From: Bacteroidota bacterium
Lineage (GTDB): Bacteria > Bacteroidota > Bacteroidia > Bacteroidales > F082
Direction of reading: 5' to 3'
Assembly: GCA_023396415.1 (NCBI GenBank)
Contig: JAEWWJ010000116.1
Span: 1 to 64,000 of the forward strand
DNA: 64,000 nucleotides
Below the pieces are notes generated by a model. It was not told the DNA's origin. It searched no databases and saw only the letters and a program-made list of their open reading frames with translations. Of the stretch, positions 53,288-61,607 are shown piece after piece (the first letter of the stretch is position 1; each line of letters starts with the position of its first letter). The position numbers and the translations under genes are program-made.

Positions 53288-54499
53288 ATGGAGAAGCACC
53301 CATTACTTTCGAAAAGGGTTAAGTCGTTGGGCGAATCAGCGACCCTTGAAATGACCCGCAAAAGTCGCGAGCTACGCGATAAAGGCATTGATGTGATCAC
53401 ACTTAGCATTGGCGAGCCTGATTTTAATACACCGGAAGCGGTTAAATTGGCAGCCATTCAAGCGATTGTGGATAATGATACACACTATCCTCCCGTGCCC
53501 GGTACTGCTGATCTGCGCAAAGCGATCGTTAAAAAGTTGCTTCGCGACAATCAATTGACTTACAACGTTTCGCAAATAATCGTGAGCAATGGAGCAAAAC
53601 AATCCATCATGAACGCCATGATTGCCTTGTTGGACGAAGGTGATGAGGTGATTGTGCCGGCACCCTACTGGGTTTCGTATCCCGAAATGGTGAAGTTGGC
53701 CGGTGGCACACCTGTGGTGATTGAGGCCGGGGTGGAGCAAGATTTTAAAATCACTGCCCAACAATTGGAGCAGGCCATCAACAGCAAAACCAAAGCCTTC
53801 ATTTTCAGCTCTCCCTGCAACCCCACCGGATCGGTGTATTCACACGATGAGCTTCAACAATTGGCTGCGGTTTTCAGTCGGAATCCTCAGGTGATGATTT
53901 TTTCTGATGAGATTTATGAGTACATCCGGTTTGGCGAAAAGCACGAAAGCATTGCTCAATTTGCAGAAGTTTTCAACCAGGTGGTACTGATCAATGGCTT
54001 GTCGAAAGGCTTTGCCATGACCGGTTGGCGCATTGGCTATATGGCTGCTCCTCAGTGGCTTGCCGATGCTTGCAATACTATTCAAGGCCAATATACTTCG
54101 GGAAGTTGTACCATTTCTCAAGCTGCTGCCCTCGAAGCCATGAATACCGACCCCAAAACTTCGGTTGAGTTAAAAGACATGGTCACTCAATTTGAAGAAA
54201 GGCGCAACTTGTTGTACCGGCTGCTGCTTGATGTTGAAGGTGTAATACCCAACAAAGCCGATGGTGCGTTTTATATGTTCCCCGACATCAGCTATTATTT
54301 TGGCAAAACGGATGGTAACTACACCATAAAAAACAGTTATGACCTCTGTTTGTATCTCTTGGCCGAAGCCCACGTGGCCTTGGTGAGCGGCGATGCCTTT
54401 GGTAACGACAATTGTATCCGATTTTCGTATGCCACTTCACCGGCATTGATAGCCGAAGCTGTTAAAAGGGTAAAAAACGCTTTAGAAAGATTGAAATAA
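53288..54499 (+). CDS. Aspartate aminotransferase-like class I PLP enzyme
   Basis: Transfers amino groups between aspartate (or aromatic/prephenate substrates) and 2-oxoglutarate. The 403-residue protein has LSIGEPDFNTP, VSNGAKQSIMNAM, SSPCNPTGSVYS, the PLP lysine in LSKGFAMTGWRIGY and the substrate Arg in CIRFSYATS. This pattern matches the thermophilic-type (subgroup I-gamma) aspartate aminotransferase. Downstream genes hldE-like and menG follow closely and may share its transcript. Confidence 0.92.
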   Translation: MEKHPLLSKRVKSLGESATLEMTRKSRELRDKGIDVITLSIGEPDFNTPEAVKLAAIQAIVDNDTHYPPVPGTADLRKAIVKKLLRDNQLTYNVSQIIVSNGAKQSIMNAMIALLDEGDEVIVPAPYWVSYPEMVKLAGGTPVVIEAGVEQDFKITAQQLEQAINSKTKAFIFSSPCNPTGSVYSHDELQQLAAVFSRNPQVMIFSDEIYEYIRFGEKHESIAQFAEVFNQVVLINGLSKGFAMTGWRIGYMAAPQWLADACNTIQGQYTSGSCTISQAAALEAMNTDPKTSVELKDMVTQFEERRNLLYRLLLDVEGVIPNKADGAFYMFPDISYYFGKTDGNYTIKNSYDLCLYLLAEAHVALVSGDAFGNDNCIRFSYATSPALIAEAVKRVKNALERLK

Positions 54500-54510
54500 A
54501 CAGAATCTCA

Positions 54511-55578
54511 TTGAGTAAGTCCTTGAAAGAAACAAATCGAAAAATCATTGTTGCCGACGACATCAACCGTCTTTTTGATGATTTTAGTCAGCAGCATGTG
54601 ATGGTAGTTGGCGATGTGATGATAGATTCCTATGTTTTTGGATCCGTTGATCGCATCTCGCCCGAGGCGCCCGTTCCCGTGGTGGCCGTAAAACAAAGAA
54701 TCAATCGGCTGGGTGGAGCTGCCAATGTGGCGCTTAACATCCATGCTTTGGATGCCCATCCGGTGTTGGTATCCGTAATTGGTGCCGATCAACGTGGCAA
54801 CGATTTTATGGAATTACTTCAAAAAGAACATCTTATAAGCGAAGGAATCATCAGAAGCATCCAACGGCCAACAACCACAAAGTTTAGAATTATTGGAAAT
54901 AAGGTGCAGATGTTGCGTGTGGATGAAGAAACAACCGACGATATTTCCACCGACGAAGAAACGCTTTTGGTTCAAAAAGTTGAGCAATTGCTTCAAAATT
55001 ATCCCATCAAAGTGATGGTATTGCAGGATTACAATAAGGGTGTCTTGACCGAAAATTTGATTCTTCAATTGGTGGCTTTGTCTAAGAAATACCATGTAAA
55101 AGTTGCCGTTGATCCCAAGAAGAAACATTTTTTGGCTTATAAAGGCGTTAGCCTCTTCAAGCCCAACCTCAAAGAATTGAAAGAAGGTTTGGATTTGGGT
55201 TTTCAGCCCGAAACCATACCCGAGATCAAGGCGGCTGTGCATCAATTGCAGCAAATCCTTAACGCCGACATGGTGATGGCTACCCTCAGCGAAAAAGGAG
55301 TGCTTGTGTCGGAAAAAAACATCGAAGGCAGCCCTACTTATCACCATCTTGAGGCGCATTTACGCAGCATAACAGATGTTTCGGGTGCAGGTGATACCGT
55401 GATCAGCGTGGCGGCTTTGTGTTTGTCACTCGAGGTAGAAACATTTTGGCTGGCCGAAATGGCCAACCTTGCCGGTGGGCTGGTGTGCGAAGAAATTGGC
55501 GTCGTGCCGGTGAATAAAAACAAATTGCGCGCTGAAGTGTTTAGGATATGGAAACGAAATCAAACGGAAACAGAGTAA
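54511..55578 (+). CDS. PfkB-family kinase, HldE/RfaE1-type heptose-7-phosphate kinase
   Basis: Phosphorylates D-glycero-beta-D-manno-heptose-7-phosphate for lipopolysaccharide core, or a related sugar phosphate. The 355-residue protein starts with VVGDVMIDSYVFGSVDRISPE region (about 31 onwards), has GGAANVALN, VDPKK, and the catalytic anion hole DVSGAGDTVIS. It matches the kinase half of HldE; no adenylyltransferase half is fused. No ATG precedes the conserved domain at a sensible distance, so the TTG at 54511 (or TTG at 54523) is the likely start. It lies 12 nt after the aminotransferase. Confidence 0.87.
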   Translation: MSKSLKETNRKIIVADDINRLFDDFSQQHVMVVGDVMIDSYVFGSVDRISPEAPVPVVAVKQRINRLGGAANVALNIHALDAHPVLVSVIGADQRGNDFMELLQKEHLISEGIIRSIQRPTTTKFRIIGNKVQMLRVDEETTDDISTDEETLLVQKVEQLLQNYPIKVMVLQDYNKGVLTENLILQLVALSKKYHVKVAVDPKKKHFLAYKGVSLFKPNLKELKEGLDLGFQPETIPEIKAAVHQLQQILNADMVMATLSEKGVLVSEKNIEGSPTYHHLEAHLRSITDVSGAGDTVISVAALCLSLEVETFWLAEMANLAGGLVCEEIGVVPVNKNKLRAEVFRIWKRNQTETE

Positions 55579-55605
55579 ATAGTATAAAACTTAGAAGCGA
55601 TTAGC

Positions 55606-56322
55606 ATGGCGGCAACGATAGCAAAGAAGGAGGAGGTAAGAACAATGTTCAATAATATTGCTGGGAGGTACGATTTTTTAAATCATTTTCTTTCGGCAGG
55701 TATTGACCGTATTTGGCGTAAGAAGCTCGTTAAGATGCTGTTAAAGTCTAATCCGCAGCAAATCTTAGATGTTGCCACAGGAACAGCCGATTTGGCCATT
55801 GCTTTGGCAGCAAAAACCAAATCACCCATTATTGGCGTGGATATTTCGCAGGGCATGTTAGACATCGGCCATCAGAAATTGAAAAATAAAGGTCTTGACC
55901 ATCAAATTAAGCTTGAGTTGGCCGATTCGGAAGCTTTGCCATTTAACAACGAAACTTTTGATGCCGCCATGGTGGCTTTTGGAGTGCGTAATTTCGAAGA
56001 TCTCGACCAGGGCTTGAGCGAAATCAGCCGTGTTGTCAAGCCCGGCGGAATGGTTGCTGTTCTCGAGTTTTCGCGACCTAAAGCGTTTCCGGTGAAGCAG
56101 TTGTATCATTTTTACTTTAAAAATATTCTTCCTGTAATGGGTCGTATGGTTTCCAAAAATCAATCGGCCTACACTTATCTTCCTGAATCTGTAAATGTGT
56201 TTCCTGATGGGAGAGACTTCTTGCAGCATCTCGAAAAAAACGGTTTTCAAACAACAGCCCAACGCCGCTTAACGTTCGGAATTGCGACCATTTACACAGG
56301 ATTTAAAGCGGTGATTTTTTGA
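55606..56322 (+). CDS. ubiE: Demethylmenaquinone methyltransferase (UbiE/MenG)
   Basis: SAM-dependent last step of menaquinone synthesis. The 238-residue protein has the UbiE start MFNNIAGRYDFLNHFLSAGI, the SAM loop DVATGTADLAIAL, AFGVRNFEDLDQGL and VLEFSRP, all diagnostic. It follows the heptose kinase by 27 nt and precedes the PorT-like gene by 82 nt. Menaquinone is the usual quinone of Bacteroidota. Confidence 0.95.
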   Translation: MAATIAKKEEVRTMFNNIAGRYDFLNHFLSAGIDRIWRKKLVKMLLKSNPQQILDVATGTADLAIALAAKTKSPIIGVDISQGMLDIGHQKLKNKGLDHQIKLELADSEALPFNNETFDAAMVAFGVRNFEDLDQGLSEISRVVKPGGMVAVLEFSRPKAFPVKQLYHFYFKNILPVMGRMVSKNQSAYTYLPESVNVFPDGRDFLQHLEKNGFQTTAQRRLTFGIATIYTGFKAVIF

Positions 56323-56390
56323 TTTAGCATAAGCAACATCTTGCATAGGATATACTTTTTTTGCGCGCGCAGCGTTTCTCTACCAGTTTA

Positions 56391-56397
56391 AAGGAGG
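56391..56397 (+). promoter_or_regulatory. Strong Shine-Dalgarno before the TTG start of the PorT-like gene
   Basis: AAGGAGG lies 7 nt before TTG 56405. Such a strong SD is rare among the genes of this window and decides the non-ATG start. Confidence 0.75.
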
Positions 56398-56404
56398 AAT
56401 ACCA

Positions 56405-57187
56405 TTGAAAAATAATTTTCGCATCAGCTTGCTGTTATTGGGTTTGTTGATTTTATCTGCCGATAGCTTTGCGCAACGCAGGGTTGTTATCAACAATCCT
56501 AAATACGACTTCGACCCTTATCATTTTGGTTTTATTTTGGCAGTGAACCAAATGATGCTGACGTGGAAACCTGTGGATAATTTTCGAGATCAACTTTATT
56601 CCAATAGCGCGGGCGAAGACCTCAGTATCCCCAACGCTGCGTATTATCAGATCAATGGAATGAGTACAACACCCGTACCCGGTTTTGCCGTGGGCATTGT
56701 TGGAAACCTTCGCCTTGCCAACCATTTCGACTTGCGCTTTGTGCCAACACTTGCTTTCGGTGAACGATATGTTGATTACAATGTGCTGGCGTTGAACAGT
56801 TCAGCTGTTGTTTTCGACACCATTGACATCCGCAAAAGCATTCCGTCAACCACGGTTGATTTCCCCTTTCATATTAAATATCGCTCCAAGCGTCTCAACA
56901 ATTTTGCCGCTTACGTGATTGTGGGAGCAAAATACAGCATCGAAATGGCTTCGACAAAAAAGGTGTCATCAGCCAATAACAATGTGCCTGTGAAAATCAA
57001 TAGAAATGATTTTATGGCTGAAACAGGTGTTGGATTCGATTTTTATACCCCTTATTTTAAGTTTGGCACAGAGCTGAAAATGAGTTACGGATTGAAAAAT
57101 ATTCTTGTAAAAGACGATTTCATGTACAGCCAAGCACTCGATCGCCTCAACAATAAAGTCTTTCAGCTTTCATTCACCTTTGAATAA
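56405..57187 (+). CDS. porT: PorT-like outer-membrane protein (T9SS component)
   Basis: A 260-residue beta-barrel protein. The TTG start is set by the SD above and gives a Sec signal peptide that ends DSFAQ. The mature start RRVVINNPKYDFDPYHFGFI leads into barrel strands such as MMLTWKP, GFAVGIVGNLRL and FDLRFVPTLAFGERY, ending VFQLSFTFE. This matches PorT, an outer-membrane protein needed for type IX secretion, and placement right after ubiE is a neighbourhood I recall for PorT in Bacteroidota. It would support export of the T9SS cargo proteins in this window. Confidence 0.82.
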   Translation: MKNNFRISLLLLGLLILSADSFAQRRVVINNPKYDFDPYHFGFILAVNQMMLTWKPVDNFRDQLYSNSAGEDLSIPNAAYYQINGMSTTPVPGFAVGIVGNLRLANHFDLRFVPTLAFGERYVDYNVLALNSSAVVFDTIDIRKSIPSTTVDFPFHIKYRSKRLNNFAAYVIVGAKYSIEMASTKKVSSANNNVPVKINRNDFMAETGVGFDFYTPYFKFGTELKMSYGLKNILVKDDFMYSQALDRLNNKVFQLSFTFE

Positions 57188-57196
57188 ACCCGCATT

Positions 57197-57889
57197 ATGG
57201 ATGCACTTTCTAAACAGGAGCTTTTTAAAACCTTGGCCAATAAGGCAAGCCTAAAACTCGATATCTACGACAATACCCTGCAAACATTGCGATTGTTTAA
57301 GTCTGTGATTGAACAACTTACAACTGATTTTCACCAATCAATCCCGAATATTAAAACCAACCATCCCATCACTTTTGAAAATGAATATCGGGGTGATTTT
57401 GAAATCAAAATGAAGTTTGGTGGCGACATCTTAATCTTTTTGATGCACACCAATGTGTTTGAGTTTTCGCGCGACCATGATGTGATGCGCACTTCCTACA
57501 TCAGGGAGGATCGAAGCCGCTCGTTCAGCGGAGTGATTAATATTTATAATTTTTTGGCCGATTCGTTTCGCTATAAAAGGGTTAACGATATGGGCTATTT
57601 GATCGGAAGGGTGTTCATCAACAAAGACAACCATTATTTTATTGAAGGAAAACGCGAGCTGGGATTCCTGTACAACGATTTCGGCAAAAATGTGATGAAT
57701 GCCGACACAGCAGGACAGATCATCGAAGCGGCTATTCTCTATACCATCAATTTTGATTTGCTGACTCCTCCCTACGATGCAGTAAAAATTGTGTCGGTGA
57801 ACGACATGATCAATACCCTCGATGAAATTAGCTTGAGAACCGGCAAACGATTAGGTTTCCAGTTTCAGCAAGACAGGGCAGAGGGGTGA
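57197..57889 (+). CDS. Conserved hypothetical protein
   Basis: A 230-residue soluble protein without signal peptide. Alpha/beta sequence with motifs such as NEYRGDFEIKMKFGGDILIF and FSGVINIYNFLADSFRYKR. No enzyme signature recognised. It is 9 nt after the PorT-like gene in the same direction, so it may have a role near T9SS assembly, which is inference only. The stop overlaps a short palindrome (GGGTGA/TCACCC, 57884-57901). Confidence 0.72.
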   Translation: MDALSKQELFKTLANKASLKLDIYDNTLQTLRLFKSVIEQLTTDFHQSIPNIKTNHPITFENEYRGDFEIKMKFGGDILIFLMHTNVFEFSRDHDVMRTSYIREDRSRSFSGVINIYNFLADSFRYKRVNDMGYLIGRVFINKDNHYFIEGKRELGFLYNDFGKNVMNADTAGQIIEAAILYTINFDLLTPPYDAVKIVSVNDMINTLDEISLRTGKRLGFQFQQDRAEG

Positions 57890-58272
57890 AATCCGTCACC
57901 CGAACTGCAACATTGGTCGCATCGTACAACTGATTTTTTTCTTCAATGAAGTCGTTTTTGCGCCAATTGTGTGTTGTGTTTCAAACCTACTCATCTCTTT
58001 TCTCCCAAATTGACATCTTGCAAAAAAACTATAACCTATTATTAATCAATAGCATAGGTGAAATATTTTTGTTATGAAAACCAATTATAAATGCGTTTTC
58101 AGAGAGTCACATGCAATCGGGTATCAACTTCTTTATTTCTATTTCGCTATTTTGATTTTTTTAAATTTTCCAAAATTTTGATTTCGACTGTTTTTACAGA
58201 AGTTATCGTAAATTTGAGTGAATATTTTTGTTTTAAACTTGAATTTTATTCGAAAAATTAAAGAGACCAACT
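57890..58272. other. AT-rich region upstream of the PNGase F-like gene
   Basis: No supported gene. It holds a GGGTGA-AATCCG-TCACCC palindrome at its left edge and two TAnnTTTG-type boxes (TATTTTTG at 58064-58071 and 58223-58230). The second is suited to the PNGase F-like gene. Confidence 0.5.
58223..58230 (+). promoter_or_regulatory. -7 promoter box of the PNGase F-like gene
   Basis: TATTTTTG (TAnnTTTG) lies 42 nt before the ATG at 58273. A typical -33 TTG is not evident. Confidence 0.45.
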
Positions 58273-60771
58273 ATGAAAAAACATCTACTCCTCCTTACAT
58301 TCCTGCTATTTTCCCTATTGGGAGTCACACAGACGGTATCAACCTACAACTTCAATAGTTTGCCCTCCGGAGGCTTGAACAACGTTGACGGCTGGAAAAC
58401 CATCGCACACAGCGCTGCCGCTTCGCCCGATTTTGAACTGGGTTATACCAGCGGCTCAGTGGTATCGCCCGATGGAACTCAAGCTGTTTTTTATCCCCAT
58501 GGCGGCCCCAATATTGGTCGAACGGCCACCCGAAAATCGAGTGCCAATTTTGAATTCAGTTTCGCTGATGGCCTTGTGGAGGTAGAGGTGGATATGAACA
58601 AGAACTATTGGGGTGTGTTCTTTGGTGTCGGCTTTGATGCCGATAACGATGGATATATCGCACCCGGCCTTTCAACTGAGCCCAATGATGGCGGGATTTA
58701 TATTTTTATGCGCGATGCTGCCCCGGCCGGCAATAAGCTGGTGTTGCCTTCGGGAACTGAAGTTGACTTTGTAGCCAATACCCAAGGCTGGACAAAGTAT
58801 AAAATGGTGATGGATTTTACGGCCAATAGTGGCGTGGGCACCATTGCGCTGTTTTATAAAGTGGGTACGATTGGCGAGTGGCTTCCCATTAGTGAAGTGC
58901 AGGGCACAAGCATGGAGCTTACTCCGGGTTCCGGCACCAAAACCGACAATGCTGTATGGGATGGAATCTTTTTCCATTCGCAAGGCGGGGTAGGTGCTTT
59001 TGATAATATTGTGATCCGCCAGCCGGACCTAAATGGGTTATATCAATTCATTCATTTTCCCGCTATTGCCAACAAACTCGCCACCGCGGCTCCTTTTGTC
59101 TTACAAGCAACGGCCAGTTCAGGGTTGCCGGTGACTTATACTGTTGTGAGCGGCCCGGCAATGGTTTCGGGAAGTACACTTACCTTAAACGGATCGGCGG
59201 GTATCGTAAAAATCAAAGCGTCGCAGCCCGGCAATGATGTGTATGCACCGGCCAATGACCTGATCAATGAATTTGAGGTGGTTGATGCCACAGCTTATTT
59301 CCCGACACTCATAGTGAAAAGACCTGTGGAGGATTCCAAAGTGTATATGGATGCCCTCAATCCGGTGATATTTGTTGCTCAATCGGTAGTGGACCATCCA
59401 GAAGTGCTTGAAATTCAGTCTATTGTTTTTAGCATCAACGGAATGCAACTTCCTGTTTTTCAGCGTGGAAACAATAATTATACCACGCTATGGACGCCTC
59501 CTTCATTTGGCAACTTTAGTATGACTGTGACCAGCACCATCACCGGTGGAAATATGACCACCAAAATAATTGATTTTGAGGTGACCAACGATTTCTCAAA
59601 TATGCAGGTACAAACTTTTGCCGGTGAACTCGTAACGCCTTCGGAACAAATTGTTTATGGCACTTATCATTTTCCAACCTTCGTCGGTGCTTTTTCAAAT
59701 ATCAATTCGGTGCTCACCATTTCCTGTCCTCCCGGTGGCTGCGATCCCTACGACCGCGTTTCTCATGTTGAGGTGAAAGACCTCGACGGCAATTGGATTG
59801 AAATGTACCGTTATTTGACACCTTTTGGCGTGGGTTGCAGCGACCAAACGGATGTTACCGATTTTGGTTCATTGCTTCAGGGCGAAGTGGAAATGCGCTA
59901 CCATTGCATTGTCTGGGACAAAGGCTATAACATTGATATCCGCTACGATTTTACCAAGGGGACACCTGCTTATCTCTATTCTTGGGTAAATCCAATTTGG
60001 AGAGGCGAGTATCCCTTTGGTGATATGGCTAATTTGCAACCTGTTCCACCTTCGACCTTCAGTTTTAATCCAGATGCTTCGGCAGCGCGTCTAAAAGTGA
60101 TCACCACCGGCCATAACTGGGGCGACAACAATACCGGAAATGCGTCGGAGTTTTACCACGCTACCCATTACATCAAAGTAAATGGAAATCGAGCCCATAC
60201 CCAAGACCTGTGGTCGGTGTGCAATCCCAATCCCAGTGGATGCCAGCCCCAAAATGGTACTTGGTTTTATAACCGCGCCGGTTGGTGTCCGGGGTCAATC
60301 AGTCGTATTTATGATTTCGATATGACGAACTTTGTTGGGGCTTCAAGTCTTAATATACAGTACGAGTTCGATCCCAATTACAAGGATTTATGCAATGCTT
60401 CAAACCCTGACTGCGTAACCGGCGTAACTTGTCCCAACTGTGAGGACACTTTCAATCCATTGATGAACGTTTCTGCCCACATGATCTCTTATAGTAATTT
60501 GATAACAGTTTCAATTCCAACACATTCGCTCACAGGATTGCGTTTGGTTCCTAATCCCGCAAGTCATTATTTTATGTTGGAAACCTATCAACCGGCAAAC
60601 GATCAAGGCGCAACGGTTGAGTTGGTCAACCTATCGGGCCATGTGATTCACAGTTTCCGCTGGGATGGTGCTTCTGTGCGGGTGGATGTGAAATCTTATC
60701 CCAAAGGTATGTATTTGCTGAGGGTTTCAAGTAAAAACGGAGTGGAGGTTAAAAAGCTGTTGATTCAATAA
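58273..60771 (+). CDS. T9SS-secreted PNGase F-like amidase
   Basis: An exported 832-residue protein. Order: signal peptide (to about 20), a jelly-roll region (about 20-250), an Ig-like repeat (about 258-340), an N-glycanase_N/C-like pair (about 450-730) and a T9SS type A tail (about 750-832). The PNGase F match rests on CPPGGCDPYDR, which has the same spacing as the disulfide and catalytic Asp60 of Flavobacterium PNGase F (here Asp494), on YLTPFGVG, on the SEFYHATHYI segment where Glu626 lies at the Glu206 position, and on NRAGWCPG. The Glu118 position appears to be Ile546. PNGase F removes whole N-glycans from asparagine. Activity here is likely but not certain. Confidence 0.83.
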   Translation: MKKHLLLLTFLLFSLLGVTQTVSTYNFNSLPSGGLNNVDGWKTIAHSAAASPDFELGYTSGSVVSPDGTQAVFYPHGGPNIGRTATRKSSANFEFSFADGLVEVEVDMNKNYWGVFFGVGFDADNDGYIAPGLSTEPNDGGIYIFMRDAAPAGNKLVLPSGTEVDFVANTQGWTKYKMVMDFTANSGVGTIALFYKVGTIGEWLPISEVQGTSMELTPGSGTKTDNAVWDGIFFHSQGGVGAFDNIVIRQPDLNGLYQFIHFPAIANKLATAAPFVLQATASSGLPVTYTVVSGPAMVSGSTLTLNGSAGIVKIKASQPGNDVYAPANDLINEFEVVDATAYFPTLIVKRPVEDSKVYMDALNPVIFVAQSVVDHPEVLEIQSIVFSINGMQLPVFQRGNNNYTTLWTPPSFGNFSMTVTSTITGGNMTTKIIDFEVTNDFSNMQVQTFAGELVTPSEQIVYGTYHFPTFVGAFSNINSVLTISCPPGGCDPYDRVSHVEVKDLDGNWIEMYRYLTPFGVGCSDQTDVTDFGSLLQGEVEMRYHCIVWDKGYNIDIRYDFTKGTPAYLYSWVNPIWRGEYPFGDMANLQPVPPSTFSFNPDASAARLKVITTGHNWGDNNTGNASEFYHATHYIKVNGNRAHTQDLWSVCNPNPSGCQPQNGTWFYNRAGWCPGSISRIYDFDMTNFVGASSLNIQYEFDPNYKDLCNASNPDCVTGVTCPNCEDTFNPLMNVSAHMISYSNLITVSIPTHSLTGLRLVPNPASHYFMLETYQPANDQGATVELVNLSGHVIHSFRWDGASVRVDVKSYPKGMYLLRVSSKNGVEVKKLLIQ

Positions 60772-61195
60772 TCAAGCTGGTAGAAATTGGTTTTTGCTCG
60801 AAGGAAGCAAAAAGGTAGGATTATGAACTGTACTATTTTTTGAGAGTTTACAATATAAAAACTGCGCGCAAGTCTGCTGAAAAACCTAGCACCTTATTAT
60901 TCTTTGGTTTTGCAAAACATCTTTGAATAGGGTATAGAAGTTTGGAATGATTAGAAAAACGGAGTCTCAACCAAAAAACAACACATCATTCAATCCGCAG
61001 CAATTGCTCACAAATATGATCACTAACCTCTTGATACGTAATTTCCTCAACTGATTATGCGGGTTGCGTTAAAATTGGAGGTGAAATTTCGTTTTTCTTT
61101 TTTTAATCAATTTTTTAGCTGAAAAAGATTTTTTTTACTCAAACTATTGCCGGCATCAAAAAAAGTTTTACTTTTGCACCCACATTGAAACAAAG
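60772..61195. other. Non-coding region before the tRNA
   Basis: AT-rich; no gene supported. Its right end holds the tRNA promoter. Confidence 0.5.
61147..61176 (+). promoter_or_regulatory. Promoter of tRNA-Glu
   Basis: TTG (61147-61149), a 19-nt spacer and TACTTTTG (61169-61176) form the best full -33/-7 pair in the window, about 20 nt before the tRNA 5' end. Confidence 0.72.
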
Positions 61196-61270
61196 GCTCC
61201 CATCGTCTAGTCAGGCCCAGGACGCCAGGTTTTCATCCTGGTAACAGGGGTTCGAATCCCCTTGGGAGTA
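61196..61270 (+). tRNA. tRNA-Glu (anticodon TTC)
   Basis: The acceptor stem GCTCCCA pairs with TGGGAGT (one G-T pair), the anticodon stem is CCAGG/CCTGG around loop TTTTCAT, giving TTC, and the T arm has GGGGTTCGAATCCCC. The discriminator base is A at 61270 and CCA is not encoded. Confidence 0.95.
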
Positions 61271-61273
61271 CAT

Positions 61274-61305
61274 AAAAGACTGTCTATTAAATAGATGGTC
61301 TTTTT
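61274..61305 (+). terminator. Terminator after tRNA-Glu
   Basis: GACTGTCTAT (61278-61287) pairs with ATAGATGGTC (61291-61300), including two G-T pairs, with a 3-nt loop; TTTTT follows at 61301-61305. Confidence 0.88.
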
Positions 61306-61373
61306 CCTTTTAAGCCTTTTCCTTTTTCATTGGTTGTGGCGTTAAAAATAAAAGCCAGAATTTTATACTTAAC

Positions 61374-61446
61374 GTTTCCTTTGTGGCTCTATGTGATAGC
61401 TGTATCACAAAGTTTCCCAAAGAAGAATCACAGAGGTTCACCAAGA
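61374..61446. repeat. Degenerate direct and inverted repeat unit
   Basis: ATCACAAAGTTTCCCAAAGA (61404-61423) and ATCACAGAGGTTCACCAAGA (61427-61446) match at 16 of 20 bases with a 23-nt period. An inverted relative (CCTTTGTGGCTCTATGTGAT) lies just before them. The whole unit could form a cruciform and resembles dispersed intergenic repeats of the CTTTGTG type that I recall from Bacteroidota genomes. The rest of 61306-61607 shows no gene. Confidence 0.5.
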
Positions 61447-61607
61447 GTTTTGGCAACTAAAGAAACTATCAAAATAGTCCTCAGCGTATCATAATGCGAA
61501 TTCACCAAGTTTTACCACCGCCACTTCAGTTAAATGGTTAATTTTATTGTGTTTTTTAGGGTTGAATCCTAAAATGCAATTCAATCCGAACGAAAAAAGA
61601 TGATGCA

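Noticed and set aside
57884..57901. GGGTGA/TCACCC palindrome as a terminator after the hypothetical gene
   Set aside because: Only 6 bp and no T run; it may be chance and is noted only as a palindrome.
58074..58181. Small open frame of 35 codons with a hydrophobic centre before the PNGase F-like gene
   Set aside because: The only promoter-like box (58064-58071) is 2 nt before its ATG, so it would be leaderless; composition is AT-biased and no family is recognised.
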